Translations under genes and position numbers: made by a program
Notes under the pieces: model-generated
Told to the model about the DNA's origin: nothing
Database searches by the model: none
The model's input: the letters and a program-made list of their open reading frames with translations, nothing else
Shown here: in pieces, positions 24,001-35,222 of the stretch
Layout of the letters: each line of letters opens with the position of its first letter
Numbering within the stretch: position 1 is the stretch's first letter
NCBI GenBank assembly: GCA_002102555.1
Contig: MCFL01000065.1
Span: 62,001-126,000 of the forward strand
Direction of reading: 5' to 3'
Source of the DNA: Catenaria anguillulae PL171
Taxonomy: Eukaryota; Blastocladiomycota; Blastocladiomycetes; Blastocladiales; Catenariaceae
DNA: 64,000 nt

Positions 24001-26178
24001 CGGCCCGGCTCCGGTTGAAGGCGCCTTGTACTTTGGGTCCGACGCCCCTCCTATCACTGGGACTTTGAATCGTGCAACATTTCACAGCACCGTCCCTGCT
24101 GGGTCTCAAAGCGGGCGTATTCCACAGCCAACGCTACCCCGGGCTGCTTCGCATCACGGATCTCAAACCTCAGGTACCAGCGCTTCTCGAGTACAGAGAC
24201 AGCGCCAGTCGCTTCGCCGCGTGATTGAGGCGCGTCTCACAGCGCCGCTCAATGGTGCCACGCTGCTGGGTGTCTTGCTTGGGCTCTTTGTCCTCTCCTT
24301 GATTGTCGGCTTTGTGCTATGCTTGAATTTCATGTCGGTCAGCAGCGATTCTATCGGGACCCAGTTCACGGCAACTCGGATTGGGCGGCGAGCAGTGATT
24401 CGGATTGTCGAGAGCTTGAGGCAGATGGTGTATGGAACAGCTACTGACAACCCGACCGAGTACCAATCCGCTGTTACGACCTTGGAAACAAACTATCTGA
24501 CGATGGTATGCATCTCTCGACACTTGATCTACCAGGATGACCTGAATCACTGACATTTTCATAACGTTAGATTCGTGACGTTTTGCCTGTCCTCAACCGC
24601 ATTGACGCAGGAGACCATAAGGCAATGCCACATTTCCGAACATTTGCACGGGTCGTTGTCAACGAAACCAGAACAGACTACGTTCCAATGCTCAAAAGCC
24701 CAATCGAGCTCGCGAATATGGTAGTACAAGCAGCCGCCCTCGCCCTTGGCTACTCGGCCGTTGGGTCCTTGACGACAACTATTGCCAACACGGTGGCCGA
24801 ATTCAAATTTGTCGCCGACAACATGTACACAGCTATCCTTCCCGCCAGTAAAGAGTTGCCAAAGCAGGGAATCAACATTTACAACGAGCTCGCCAAGCAG
24901 GTGTCCACATACTTGGTTGGCAACATGGTTGTGTCGCTCGTCCTTCTGGCGTCCGTCATGATTGTCGTGTACTTTCGAGTCACCATGGCTTTCTTTGAGC
25001 GCGAGGCTCGCGTCCACGGATTGCTGCTCGGTGTTCCCAAAAAGTCGGCCCAGGCCCTTGTCACTGCAATGGAAGAGGACATTGAAGGGTTTCGCGCAGT
25101 GACACAGTCGGACGATTGGCAAGACGCCGATATCTCGCTGCCGGACATCAATCCTGGCAGTGCAAATGACTCTGCCGCAGGGGCCACGACAGAGCCTGAC
25201 ACTTCCAAGAAGAGTGGCAGTGGCGGCAGCAGAGGCAGAGCGTCGTTTACTGTTGGCCAAGTGTCTTCGCGGCGTTCAAAGTACGTCACGCCCTTGATTG
25301 CGTGCGTGATTGGGATTGGCGGGATCGTCGTCGCTCTGTATGCACTGACCTTGGCCTCTCTTGATGTGGATGCGGACATGAATCGGCTCTTGGATATTGG
25401 AGATGCCCGGTACCACGCGAACGCATGGCGCATTATTGCGAGGGAGTTCGTTGCGCCAATGCCAGCCGAAGGATGGACGTTTTCCAGTGGTGCGTACTTG
25501 TCCGTTTCATTTTTTACATTTGACGATAGTCGTTGACCTGGTCCATGCACCATATACCTGACAGAAACACTGCTTCAAAACTTCCGCACGTCCTTGGTCG
25601 AAGGACAGGATATCTACAATCGGCAAAAGGAGGACAGAAAAGGGCTCGCTATCGAATTGCCTGAGCTCATGATTCTTCCTCGCAACTGCACGCTACCCAA
25701 GAGCTGCAACAATATCCAAGAGGTGCCCTCCGTCGGCTTCACCAAAGCCATGGCTGCGCTTCCATTTATGACCGAATACTCGCGGCTGTTGGATACTGCT
25801 CGCCTCCTCGCGGATCAGTTTATTGGTCCCGAAGCCCGTACAAGGATCAGGACCTCGGCAGCATTTGATATCTGGCGGCTTCTTGAGGCGATTTCACTGG
25901 ACATTGTCGCACGGTGCCGTGAGCTCGAGGAGGGCTTGCAGGCCGTTATTTTGCAAAGGACATTGACTGCAAAGACTTGGATCTTGACCACATTTATCCT
26001 GCTCATTGCCGCGTCATTGGCGGCATTTGCGTGCTTTGTGTACTTTGGCGTCAACCGCCTCAAGCGAGAGGCAGCAGTTCTGGTGTTGTTGTTGCATATG
26101 ATTCCACCTGGAATGGCCAAGGACCAACCAGAGCTGTCTGGGTTCTTGGAGACTGGCGGGTTGACGCTCATTATGTAG
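21056..26178 (+). CDS. TmcB-like multi-pass membrane protein, copy 2
   Basis: The intact reference for the family here. Eight exons fit (21056-21310, 21435-21869, 21938-22340, 22427-23187, 23263-23758, 23838-24505, 24571-25489, 25565-26178) and sum to 1516 codons plus stop with all phases agreeing. In order: a disordered start; a membrane module with VNIATILLVFTVVGLIGVV, LLCALIMTALSIPIATFLIMG and NLLSLVIFVPLLVLGV; a Ser/Pro-rich linker; a helical-repeat module typical of TmcB/TmcC (ESERVISTVLRGTSTEALNAV, CIRFIRESPTDKQISIGLHLLE, LLAATYLSTYYGQEGERVA, VKFLGYCRERSL, LRAQQIINLADD); and a C-terminal part with at least four spans and two probable outside loops. It ends in a span followed by VNRLKREAAVLVLLLHMIPP. 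Dictyostelium relatives act in sexual development and sensing, but the molecular role is unknown. The 5' end has exchanged sequence with copy 1. Confidence 0.85.
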
Positions 26179-26920
26179 ATTTGTATCATCACTCAGAGTC
26201 GCGGAGGTATTCGGCGTCACACCTCGTGCTCGACAATTGTTAACTTACGAATCTTTGCTGTTGTTGTGTGAACGCGGTCAATTCGCTTCAGTTTCCGATT
26301 GTCCACACTCCTTTGCTCTTCATTTATTCCCAGAGACTTTTCTGCGGTCTGACAATGGGCCAGCACCGGCTGTCTCACATGACGGAGTGATCATCACAGT
26401 TCCAGGGCCGAGCAGGAGAGTACCGAATGAATAAAACTTCTGTTTCTGACGTCTGCCTACGTCTGCCTGCAGTGTCCATCCATTGTACTCCACGCCACGA
26501 CGGGAATGTTGTTCTCTATTTCAGCTGCAGAAGTCGCCATGTACTTCCAGGCCATGTTGCCGACTCCCGACTCGGCCATAAAGTCGGAATGACGGGTGGC
26601 AGGCGGGATCAGTCACAGAACCATGAGCCCGCCGCCACAACAAGTTTGCCGCGGCGACCACCACGCACCCCAGCATCATGGTCAGCACCTTCCGAGTCAA
26701 AACTCGGCCATCAATGGACCTCACCAGGACTCTCTCCCGGCCATGAGTCATGGGAAGTCAAGAACTATTAACATTTACATACTGCCATCGAACAAACTGC
26801 ACTTATCATCATCTTCATCTCTGACGTGCCTCAACCGTGCATTTTTCCGGTCCTCATTCAAGATTGCTACCAATAGCCCTCGCTCTCCCGAACCACTCCC
26901 TCTCTCTCACTCTCTCAAGC
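26179..26920. other. Intergenic region
   Basis: Between TmcB copy 2 and the oxidoreductase. It should carry the oxidoreductase promoter. The CT-rich stretch just before its ATG (about 26,878-26,918) resembles pyrimidine-rich leaders of fungal genes. No gene seen. Confidence 0.4.
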
Positions 26921-28490
26921 ATGTATGCTACTGCAACTCGCCTTCGTACCCTCATCATCACTCAACGACTCCCCTTGCCTACCGCCCCGGCCTCGGCCCG
27001 CTCGCTGTCAACCGTGACTGCCCGCAAACCAACAATCGAAATGACGACAACCCCGCCGCCCATGTTCCCAGCGCCCAACCCAACGCCTTCCTACTGGCTC
27101 CACGAAGGCAACCCATTCAAGGGCCACCGAACCACCCCAGACCCCCCTGCCTCGGCCGACGTGGTCATTCTCGGCGCGGGTGTGACCGGCGTGTCCACGC
27201 TGTACCACCTCACGCAGCTTGCGCCCGAGCTGTCGGTCGTCATGCTCGACGCGCGGTCGCTGGGCGAAGGCGCCACGGGCCGAAATGCAGGCATGGCGAC
27301 TCCCTTGGCGTCGCACGGGTTCCGTGATCGCGTCCAGCACTTGGGTGGCGTGCAGCCCGCACTCGACACGGTTGCGTTTGAGCGCAAGTGTGTGCGCGAG
27401 TTAACACAGACCATCCATGAGCTTGGGATTGCGGATTATGTGCAGTTGAGGCAAGGGGGCGTCGTCAATTTGGCAGAAAGCGAGCAGGAGTGGAATGACA
27501 TGTTGGAGGATTTGAAGGCATACAAGGAGCAGACGGTCGGGCTCATGGACAATGACATGGAGGAGATCAAAGTTTGGGGACCTCAAGACTTGCGCAAGGT
27601 ATGTACCGACCTGGTCACTCACTGGAACACCTGGCAGGTCTACTGACACTTGGGCCGTTGAACAGGAGCTTCGTACTGCCGATGGCTTCTATGGCGGAAT
27701 CCACTCATCCCTTGGCTTCCAACTGTGGCCATTCCGCCTCCTCGTCGCCCTGACCCAACATTGCCTCGCCGTCAATCCAAATAACATTAACCTCCAATTC
27801 GAAACCCTCGCCACCGGCATAGCTTGGAGCATCGACCACCCGGCGGAATACGAAATCCGCACGTCGCGCGGCCGCATTCGCGCAAAACACATTGTCCACG
27901 CAACCAACGCCTACGTCTCGCACCTTGTTCCCTCGCTCTACGGCCACATTTACCCGGTGCGCGGCCAAATGGTTGCGGGCAAGATCGAATCCAAGCCCGA
28001 CTCGCTCACGTGGCACACGGGCGCCGCTTTCAATTACGGGCTCGAGTACTTGCAGCAGCGCGACGATGGGACGCTCTTGTTGGGAGGCGGGCGCGAATTC
28101 GCAAAGGCCCCGGGCATGGAGGTTGGTGTCTTTGATGATGGCGTCACCAATCCGGCCATTACGGAAGGATTGACCAAGGTGTTTAGCGCGCGGTTCCAGG
28201 ATGGCAAGCAATTGCGCGTGACGCAGGCGTGGACGGGCATCATGGGCTTTTCCAAGAATGAGCAGCCGGTCATTGGGCGGTTGCATGCCGCAAACGGAGG
28301 CCCTGCAAACCAGTTTGTTGCTGCGGGGTTCCATGGGCACGGGATGCCGAGGTGCTATCTCGCAGCCAAGAACATTGTGCTTCAGATTCTCGGCCGCAAT
28401 GGGGAAGTGGATCGCGCTGTGGAGAGTTGCTTTGCTGTTCCAGAGTCGGCCGTCGAGCCGACCAAGCCGTTCTTGAAGAGCAGCGTGTAA
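26921..28490 (+). CDS. FAD-dependent oxidoreductase (DAO fold)
   Basis: A flavoprotein of the D-amino-acid-oxidase-like (DAO) fold, 500 residues from two exons (26921-27598, 27666-28490; intron GTATGT...ACAG). A basic, Ser/Thr/Ala-rich start (MYATATRLRTLIITQRLPLP) suggests a mitochondrial presequence. The dinucleotide-binding strand-turn-helix is ADVVILGAGVTGVSTLYHL (GxGxxG), followed by LDARSLGEGATGRNAG. The C-terminal FAD-binding segment reads WTGIMGFSKNEQPVIG and GFHGHGMPRCYLAAK, usual for this class. The substrate cannot be told from sequence; secondary or tertiary amines or amino acids are typical. The frame is clean. Its 3' end is 187 bp from the left end of the Tc1/mariner element. Confidence 0.85.
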
Positions 28491-28677
28491 TTGCTGGTTG
28501 ATTGCTTCACCTTGCATCTTTGTCAAGTGTTTCCTTGCCGCTCTCATCATTTGTGTCCAGGTCTGCAGTCATTGCGTGCGACCCACATCTGGCCCCATGC
28601 TTCTGACCAAAGGACAATACGTATATCTTGACACAGGGAAACATGAACGAGCTGATTGACAAGTGAGAGATGGAGTA

Positions 28678-28721
28678 TGGTGCCGGTCGTTCAAAACGCG
28701 CAGGTGAAGGAGGGGAGGATC
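28678..28721 (+). repeat. Left terminal inverted repeat
   Basis: Forty-four bases, perfectly inverted relative to 32405-32448. The outer flank is TA (28676-28677). The repeat is purine-rich toward its inner end (GGTGAAGGAGGGGAGGATC). Confidence 0.93.
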
Positions 28722-28964
28722 ATCGAGCGCGGACCAAACCCTTTCAACCCTTTCAACTCCCATAAAACTTGCAAACAATCTTAACAACTCAGAGCAATGA
28801 AATTGTATGTATTGAGAAAATAAAATTACCACTTCTCATGTGATTCGGGTGATGCAAGTACCAGGCGGCCAAAATGCATTGGGAAATCAGTGAACAGAGC
28901 GTGACGGAGAAACGAAAAAAACGAACGGAACAGCTGATACGCACACACAGCGGGAGAAAATACC

Positions 28965-31955
28965 TTACTCGTCACGTCCTTGACACTCCTTCATTTCCTT
29001 GAGCATGACTCTGGCTTTTTCGCCGAGGGAAGGACTGGCTTCCAACTTGGCAATGAGCTCAAGCAGGTCATTTTGGCCAACACGGCGATGCGACTTGAAG
29101 GACTTCTCGTCTGCTAAATACTCAACAAGCATGGGACTGCCGTTAGTCAGTAGTTTGTAAATCGAAAGGAAGCGTGCCGATTTCCGGAAAAAGCGCCGAA
29201 TGGTGCATAGCTTGACGCTGTCCAATGCTTGAGGAACAAGTCGGCGAAGTGCGTCAAAGCTGAAGCCGCAATTTTCCCTCGCGTATAGTTTGGCAAACGA
29301 CCAGACCCGCTCGATGGCTGAGAAAGAATGGATTATGGCATGTGAGTGTGGGTTACAGCGAGAGAAATTGCGGGCAAGAAACGTACGATTCAGCTCAGGG
29401 TGGAACTTGGGTAAAAACAACACCAAATGCCCTGCTTCCTCCAGCGCCTCGGCAATCAAACACTTTTGCGCCGCGAAATCCGGTAAACACTCAACCATAC
29501 GCAAGGCGCAGCAGTCCACCCGCGATGAGCGGCCGGGGTCGTCAAGCATCTTGGACTTGCACTGCTTGCACTGCACAGGAACTGGCTTGCCGTCAGGCCC
29601 CCGCTTTGGGCCCCTTTTCGGCCACAATCCACGATCCATCAAGATGCTCTTCAAACCCTTTGGCTCACCACGAGTGTTTTGCATCGACTGGACATGAGTT
29701 GTGCCGTCGGCTGCGACAAACGTGGTCGTGCGCATCATGGGCGCGTTCTGGCCACCATCCTTGCCGGGGAGCTTCTTGGCAACAAGCGCGTCAGGCGCAA
29801 AGATTTTGTGCCCAGTCGCATTGTCAAAGACAAAGAGGCCTTGGCATGGACGCCCATTCGGCCCGTTGCCGTGCATGGCATTGAAAACAGGAATGAGGCG
29901 GTCCAAAACTTGGTGGTAAAGGTCGGTGCCGGTCCAATACCCTTGCGCACGAGCGCCATACTCAAAGAGAACACGAGCACCGCCGATCGTTGTCGAATTC
30001 CCCTGCGCACCCGCGGAATCGCCACCCGACTGATCAGCGCCCTCGTCCTCGTCGTCCTCGTCCCCATCCTCTTCCTCGTCATCGTCCTCGTCGTCCTCGT
30101 CGTCAACGTCCTCGTAATCGGCCTCCTCCTCATCGAGCTCGAGGGGCGAACCCACTTGACGGGCAGAGCGTGCCGGCGGGCGCGCATCAATCGGAACCAC
30201 GACAGTCAGCTCGCCATGGCACTCACACACGAACGACGAGACCATAATCCCCCTGCCGCGGCTCTTCTTCTTGAGCGGGTGAGTCCACCGCGGCTTCCAG
30301 TACACTGTCTGGCAGTCGTTCGCCATGAACGTGCACTCGTCATGGTACACAGGCACGACCAGTCGCTCGTCGTCCCCAATACTGGGGTCGTGGATACGAG
30401 AAACGAGCACGTGCTTGCGTTCGCCATCAGGGCCACACGAGTCGCAGTCCTTGCCGCAGGTGTCACGCTGCCCAGCCTTGTTCTCTACCACGCAAGTGCC
30501 TGGAACCTTGAGCGCGTCGTCCAGTGAATCTTGGTGCACAAGCTCCTCAACCGTGGTGCGCATGCGGGGCGCCAAACCATCCATGGCGGCGATGAATGCC
30601 TCGCGCTCCGCGAGGACGTCGTCACGGCACTTGCCATCGGTATACGCTCCTTTGGCGTCCTTGGCGTACACCCAGCCGAGCAAGCGCAGGTAACGCTTCG
30701 CCAAACGCTCGGTCAAGACGGCCCAGTTGCGCTTTGGCGCGGCGCTGGTTGCAGCCGCGGCCTCGGCGTCGGCAATTGGCTTGAGGATGGCGGACGTGAC
30801 CCACGATGCAAACGAGGCTGCGGTCACTTTTCCACGGGGTTGGGACTCTAGCCACTCCCGCATCTGCTGTAACTTGTCGTCTTGAGTCAGCAACCATGAT
30901 TGCTTTGAACGGTCACCCCCACTCTTGAACTTGATCAACGTTCCGGTGGCGACAAGCGAAGCATACTCCTTCTTGACGCGGCCGGCCCGCCGGGACGTTT
31001 GGTACACCTCGGTGGCGGCTTGCTTCCGGGACCAGTCCTTCCCATGGCCGCGCAAGCGAAATTGAATGTAAAGGTGGACCGCCATCGCGCGCATGGCGTG
31101 GGTTGCCTTGATTTTCCCAGCCGCCTTGCCGCTTGTTGGCATGTACTTCCGGGCGGCAGCCGAGACTTTGAGCAGTTCCTCTTTTTCCGATTCGGTGACG
31201 CGCGTAGTGTGCGCGATACGACCGTATCCGCTGCACCACCCACAAGGCTGCGACCGGCCTGGCGGAATGGAGGCACACCTGCACGATGGAGCCGAGGGCT
31301 GCGAAGCGCCAGAAGTCGGGTTTCGGGGAGACTTGTTTGCCTTGGAATTGGCAGATCCGCCAGACGCGGGTGGCGACGACGGCGATTGCTGGGGCGCTGG
31401 AGCTTGTGCTCCGTCAGTGGGCGCGCAGGTCGGGGTCGATTGCAGCGGATGAGCATCGAGTTTCGATGTAGTTGGTGCCCGTGGCTCCTTGCGCTGGAGT
31501 TGCGACAGGACTTGTGGAGGGGCCGTTTTCCGAGGAGCGGCATTGGTGCGGCTGTCCGGAAGCAAGGCATTGCCGTTGGAGGCAGGCTAGAGAGTGAAAC
31601 GAGTTAGGCAAGCAAAACATGAAGGAGGTGCCGTGCTGGAACGGACCATCTGGTTCTCGTCATAGGTCATCCCTTGCTTTGGCCGGGGGCGTTTGGTAGG
31701 CCCAGGTTGGGCCACAGGGTCAGCGACTTGCTCGTCATCCGATGACAGAACCAAGTTGAGTGGGCGCTTGACCGGTGGAGGCTGCCGCGCTTTGCGACTG
31801 CGATGCTCCTGTTTTGGGGGCAAGCCGGCAAGGGCGCGCAAGTCGTAATCTTGGCCGTTTTCGTTGCCGTATTGGGTGCTGGCATCGCGCAATCCATCCT
31901 TGATCTTTTGCTGCTGTCGACTGACTTGAAGTGAGCGCTTGGACCGGCGGGCCAT
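28965..31955 (-). CDS. Tc1/mariner-like DDE transposase, 953 residues
   Basis: It cuts and reinserts the surrounding element. Exons 31955-31647, 31586-29387 and 29317-28965 give 953 residues; introns are 60 nt (GTCCGT...CTAG) and 69 nt (GTACGT...TCAG). After a basic, disordered N-terminus and Pro/Ser-rich stretch comes a helical DNA-binding-like region (about 160-330). The catalytic core has VPVYHDECTFMAND (first Asp), GLFVFDNATGHKIF (second Asp) and, only after splicing, FHPELNPIERVWSFAK (the E). Two Cys clusters are inserted (CGKDCDSCG; CKQCKSKM...CCALRMVECLPDFAAQK), along with an acidic run between the first and second Asp. The layout matches a family of large fungal DDE proteins ending in CTIRRFFR and KSHRR. 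The protein is about three times a canonical mariner transposase. Confidence 0.9.
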
Positions 31956-32404
31956 TGTGTTCCGTTTGAGCAAAATCCATAGAATTGGACGGTTGACAGT
32001 TGCGAGAGAGGAAGCGTGAGAGCTCGAGGCGGCGTGATCCTCAACGCATCCAGCAGTTTTCTGGCCATCGGGCAACACAGGCGGTTTTCTCCAACGCCAC
32101 AACAGCTCATGTGAAAAAAAACCAAGCTTTGCGCATCAGGTGACCCTAAAATAAGGCCGGGTTGATAAGGAGAATCGGGAGAAATCCAAGAAAGACGGCC
32201 AAAACTTTGCCAAGCCATTTCTCACGTTCTAGGGACGGGATCTTCACAAAAAATGGTAACTTTGTGCGCCTCAGTTCGAGGAACATGTTCTAGAAGTTTC
32301 AAGACGATTCATGCATTTTTGAAGACTGTGAAAGGTTTTGAAGTTCAACATTTTAGGTGGGAAACAGAGAGGTCCAAGACCCGTCACGTGATCATCGCGC
32401 AGGC

Positions 32405-32448
32405 GATCCTCCCCTCCTTCACCTGCGCGTTTTGAACGACCGGCACCA
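32405..32448 (-). repeat. Right terminal inverted repeat
   Basis: Forty-four bases, identical to the left repeat when inverted. The outer flank is TA (32449-32450). The transposase start at 31955 lies about 450 bp inside, leaving room for the promoter. Confidence 0.93.
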
Positions 32449-32493
32449 TATGTCGCGATCGCTTACGCTCAACGCTGCCGCCTCCTGCCTGAA

Positions 32494-34283
32494 TCAAGGC
32501 TTGTGAGGCGCCAACCCCGGAATCGCCTGTGACGGCGATGGTGGGGCCAGCGTGGTTGGCGTGGGCGACCGCATCATCATGAGCGGCTGCTCGTCCTCAT
32601 TCTCGGTGGCCGACTTTGCCCTCTCTTGCCCTGCCGTCTGCAAGGACGAGCGCGATCCAAACGGCGACCACATGCCTCGTAGCGACACCATGCTTGAAAC
32701 CATGGTATTGGTAATGTATACGCCTTGCCGCGACCCATCATCGCGCCCATCCGCCGGCAGCACAATCTGCGGCGGCGCCACGGTCGGCGACACGGCCGAT
32801 GTCTTGAGGGCGGCCAAGTTGGTTCCGCTGGCCGCAGCCACCTTCTTTGCTGCCTTTGCTGCCGCCTCGGCCAGTTTGGCCGCGGCCTTGCGTTTGGCCT
32901 CCTCCATCTCTTTCTTGAGCTTTTGCAGTGTCATGAGCAGCACGCACGTCACAATGGTGCCACCGCCAATGTAATCAGGCAATCCGGGCGCTTCGCCGTA
33001 CGCAAACAGGTCAATCAAGAATCCTGCCGGGATTTGGACAAAGTTCATGGCCGCGCACTTTGCTGCCGTTTCGTAGCGCAGAGCGAGGTTCATGAGCAGT
33101 TGGTTTGCCAGCGACATGACCGACATGAGCGGAACCAAGAGCGTGAATTCCCACAGCGATGCCGGCGGGAACCGTTTGAATGCGCCAAAGATCTGGCCTT
33201 CCATGAATGCGGCGCCGAAAAAGGACAGAATGGCCGACCAGACGGCAAAGGTGGTCGAGACTTGCATTGCGGAGATGCTCTGTCCCTTCATTTTGCGTAG
33301 AAAGACGTACACGCCCGCCGCCGCGATCGATCCACCCATTCCTGCGAGGAGACTGAGAAGCCGGACAAGTGGAGAAATCGCATGGGCGTGACTGGTAGGC
33401 GAGTTCTGTGTCAGTCCAAATGAGCTTGGGCTGGCAATGATTCCTACTCCCAGAAGAGAGAATGCCGAGCACACGGCGTCCAATCTCTACATTCGCGCTT
33501 GTGTGGTCAGCTTTCAATGATTTTGTGGACTATATACAAGTACGGACGGACCTCCCACGATTCGCCAAGGATGATTCGACCGAGGATACCGACCCAGATT
33601 GGCTTGAAAAAGGTCAACACGGTCGCCTCGCCCACGTTGAGTCCAACCAGCGCCAAGTACGTTCCGGAAACGGACAGGAATCCGCATAACGAGCGGCCAA
33701 ACATGAGCAACCGCGCACTTTCGGGTCCAAACAGCAAATCGCCCAGCGACTCCTTGATGACGGGCCACGGGACGGCACCAGCACTGTCGCTCTTCCATTG
33801 CGCCATGTAGTACCTGAGATACGGCGATCCACACGTCCACGCTAGGCCGAGGACGGACAATGTCACTGACCGAATAAAGACCAGTTCCATCGATGCATAT
33901 TCAAACGGATCCGACATGAGCTCTTTGACCACAAGCGATATCAAACATGCTGTGATGGCGTTCAGCACCATCATGGGAAGGCCGGGGTTGATGGACTTTA
34001 CCCACTCCTTGAAGGATTTGGGCCGACTGTTGTATTCATGTCCATTAGTGGGATCAGAAGGGTGTGAGCCATTTTGTTGGACTGACATTGTTGAATTGAA
34101 GCTTTGGGAACCCGTCGACGAAATGGAATGTGGAGCAACTGGTTGCAGCAAATGGGATTGGGGTACACCAAGGGTTGCATTGGATCGAGCGACCTGGGTA
34201 CTGGAGCTGGAGCTGGAGGTGCTATCAACAGGAGACATCTGCGGTAGGCCTGATGCGTGGGATTGATGTGCTGGAGCCGACAT
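32494..34283 (-). CDS. EamA/DMT-family transporter, copy 2
   Basis: The intact paralogue of the transporter at 7.6-9.4 kb. Exons 34283-33552 and 33486-32494 give 574 residues; the intron donor is GTCCGT. It starts with about 120 disordered Ser/Gln/Pro-rich residues, then two EamA-type halves: SINPGLPMMVLNAITACLIS, LVFIRSVTLSVLGLAWTCG, GTYLALVGLNVGEATVLTFFK, VGIIASPSSFGL, VYVFLRKMKGQSISAMQVST, LVPLMSVMSLANQLLMNLAL and YIGGGTIVTCVLLMTLQKLKK. An Ala/Lys/Glu-rich helix, likely coiled coil, follows the last span, where copy 1 has its His-rich stretch. The start after SARRAAAN is chosen because upstream codons lack coding character; a further upstream start is possible. Substrate is unknown. The Tc1/mariner element ends 46 bp past its stop. 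Confidence 0.87.
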
Positions 34284-34787
34284 GTTTGCAGCGGCTCTTC
34301 GTGCAGAGGTCAAAGTGAGTGGTCCAAATGTATAATCGCCTGAATGACAGCTCGAGATAGTTTTGGACTGCCGCAACGCATGATAATGCGGCACCAGCTA
34401 GACGCTCGCTGAATCGTTCTTTTCACAAGATGTCCGGTTCCTGGTTCTGGAAGTGGAAACTTTTATTCTGTTCGCAGCAAGAGCCGACGTGACTGAACGC
34501 GTGGCATTCATAAGGCGGCTGCCACGCTTCTTGACCGGGTACACAATGGTTCAACTCCCATCTCCTGGTTACTGCGGTAACGGTGTTTCAACCTACACAT
34601 CATGTCAGACAACGTGGTCAGTCCCCTCATATCCGTGCAGCTTTTCCTCGTCCTTTCCATATGTCCGCCCAATGATTGGCCATTCAGTTATGCTGCTGAT
34701 CGTTGTGATCTTCTCTCAGACTTTTGCTATGTGGCACGTTTAGTTCACGAGGGTCGGCTACTGGAGCCGGCACCCAAAAAGCACACA
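34284..34787. other. Upstream region of EamA copy 2
   Basis: It should contain the promoter of the minus-strand transporter. No gene is supported; similarity to the Harbinger unit begins at about 34,788. Confidence 0.4.
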
Positions 34788-35222
34788 AGTATTTCCGCCA
34801 TGCCAAAAAGCAATTTGCCAAGAATCGGCCCAAGATTGTGCGGAATCGTGAGAAGGAGGATGCGGAGGCACAAGTGGCGAACCAGCGCGGCACCAACGAT
34901 GCTCGCCGCCGGGCGATGGCAAGTGACTTGGGGCGGAAGTATCGCCGGGTCATCCGAGATCGTAGCTGAGCGTTGTCATGTCCGTGATGCATGAAGCAAA
35001 TGTATTTCACTGGATTTGCACGTATGGTCAGTTGCCAACAAAATCAGAGGTACGCGAGGTCCAACACAACGCGAGCAAGATACTTGTAACGACGCCCATC
35101 ATCCCCTAGCGAGATGAGGGTCGTGGCAGTGGCGGGATTGGTGTCAAGGTGGACGGCAAGTGACACAGCAATGTCGGGGTCCTCTTGCTCGTTGGCCCAC
35201 GCCATGGCGCGCTCTACGACTC
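34788..35222 (+). mobile_element. Harbinger fragment, inverted copy of 1999-2432
   Basis: About 430 bp match, in reverse, the piece of the left-hand Harbinger unit that spans the two convergent gene ends. On the plus strand it encodes the transposase C-terminus (HKYFRHAKKQFAKNRPKIVRN ... RRVIRDRS, stop near 34,969). On the minus strand it encodes the end of the partner gene (VERAMAWANEQEDPDIAVS ... VVLDLAYL, stop near 35,049), which stays open here but not in the left-hand copy. Upstream transposase sequence is absent, so this is a fragment. Confidence 0.65.

Larger units (their letters stand above)
28678..32448 (-). mobile_element. Complete Tc1/mariner-superfamily DNA transposon
   Basis: A 3771-bp element bounded by 44-bp terminal inverted repeats that are identical base for base (left 28678-28721, right 32405-32448). 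They begin TGGTGCCGGTCGTTCAAAAC. It is flanked by TA on each side (28676-28677 and 32449-32450), the target duplication of the IS630/Tc1/mariner superfamily. Inside is one minus-strand gene, a three-exon transposase with no break. Perfect ends plus an open gene imply recent insertion. It sits between two convergent genes, 46 bp past the stop of EamA copy 2, and interrupts neither. Confidence 0.93.

Noticed and set aside
29679-30527. Plus-strand open frame (282 codons) inside the mariner element
   Set aside because: Antisense of the transposase; its Val/Leu-rich part is the mirror of the acidic run, not a membrane protein.
34530-34580. tRNA-like T-loop motif (GGTTCAACTCC)
   Set aside because: No matching acceptor, D or anticodon arms around it.
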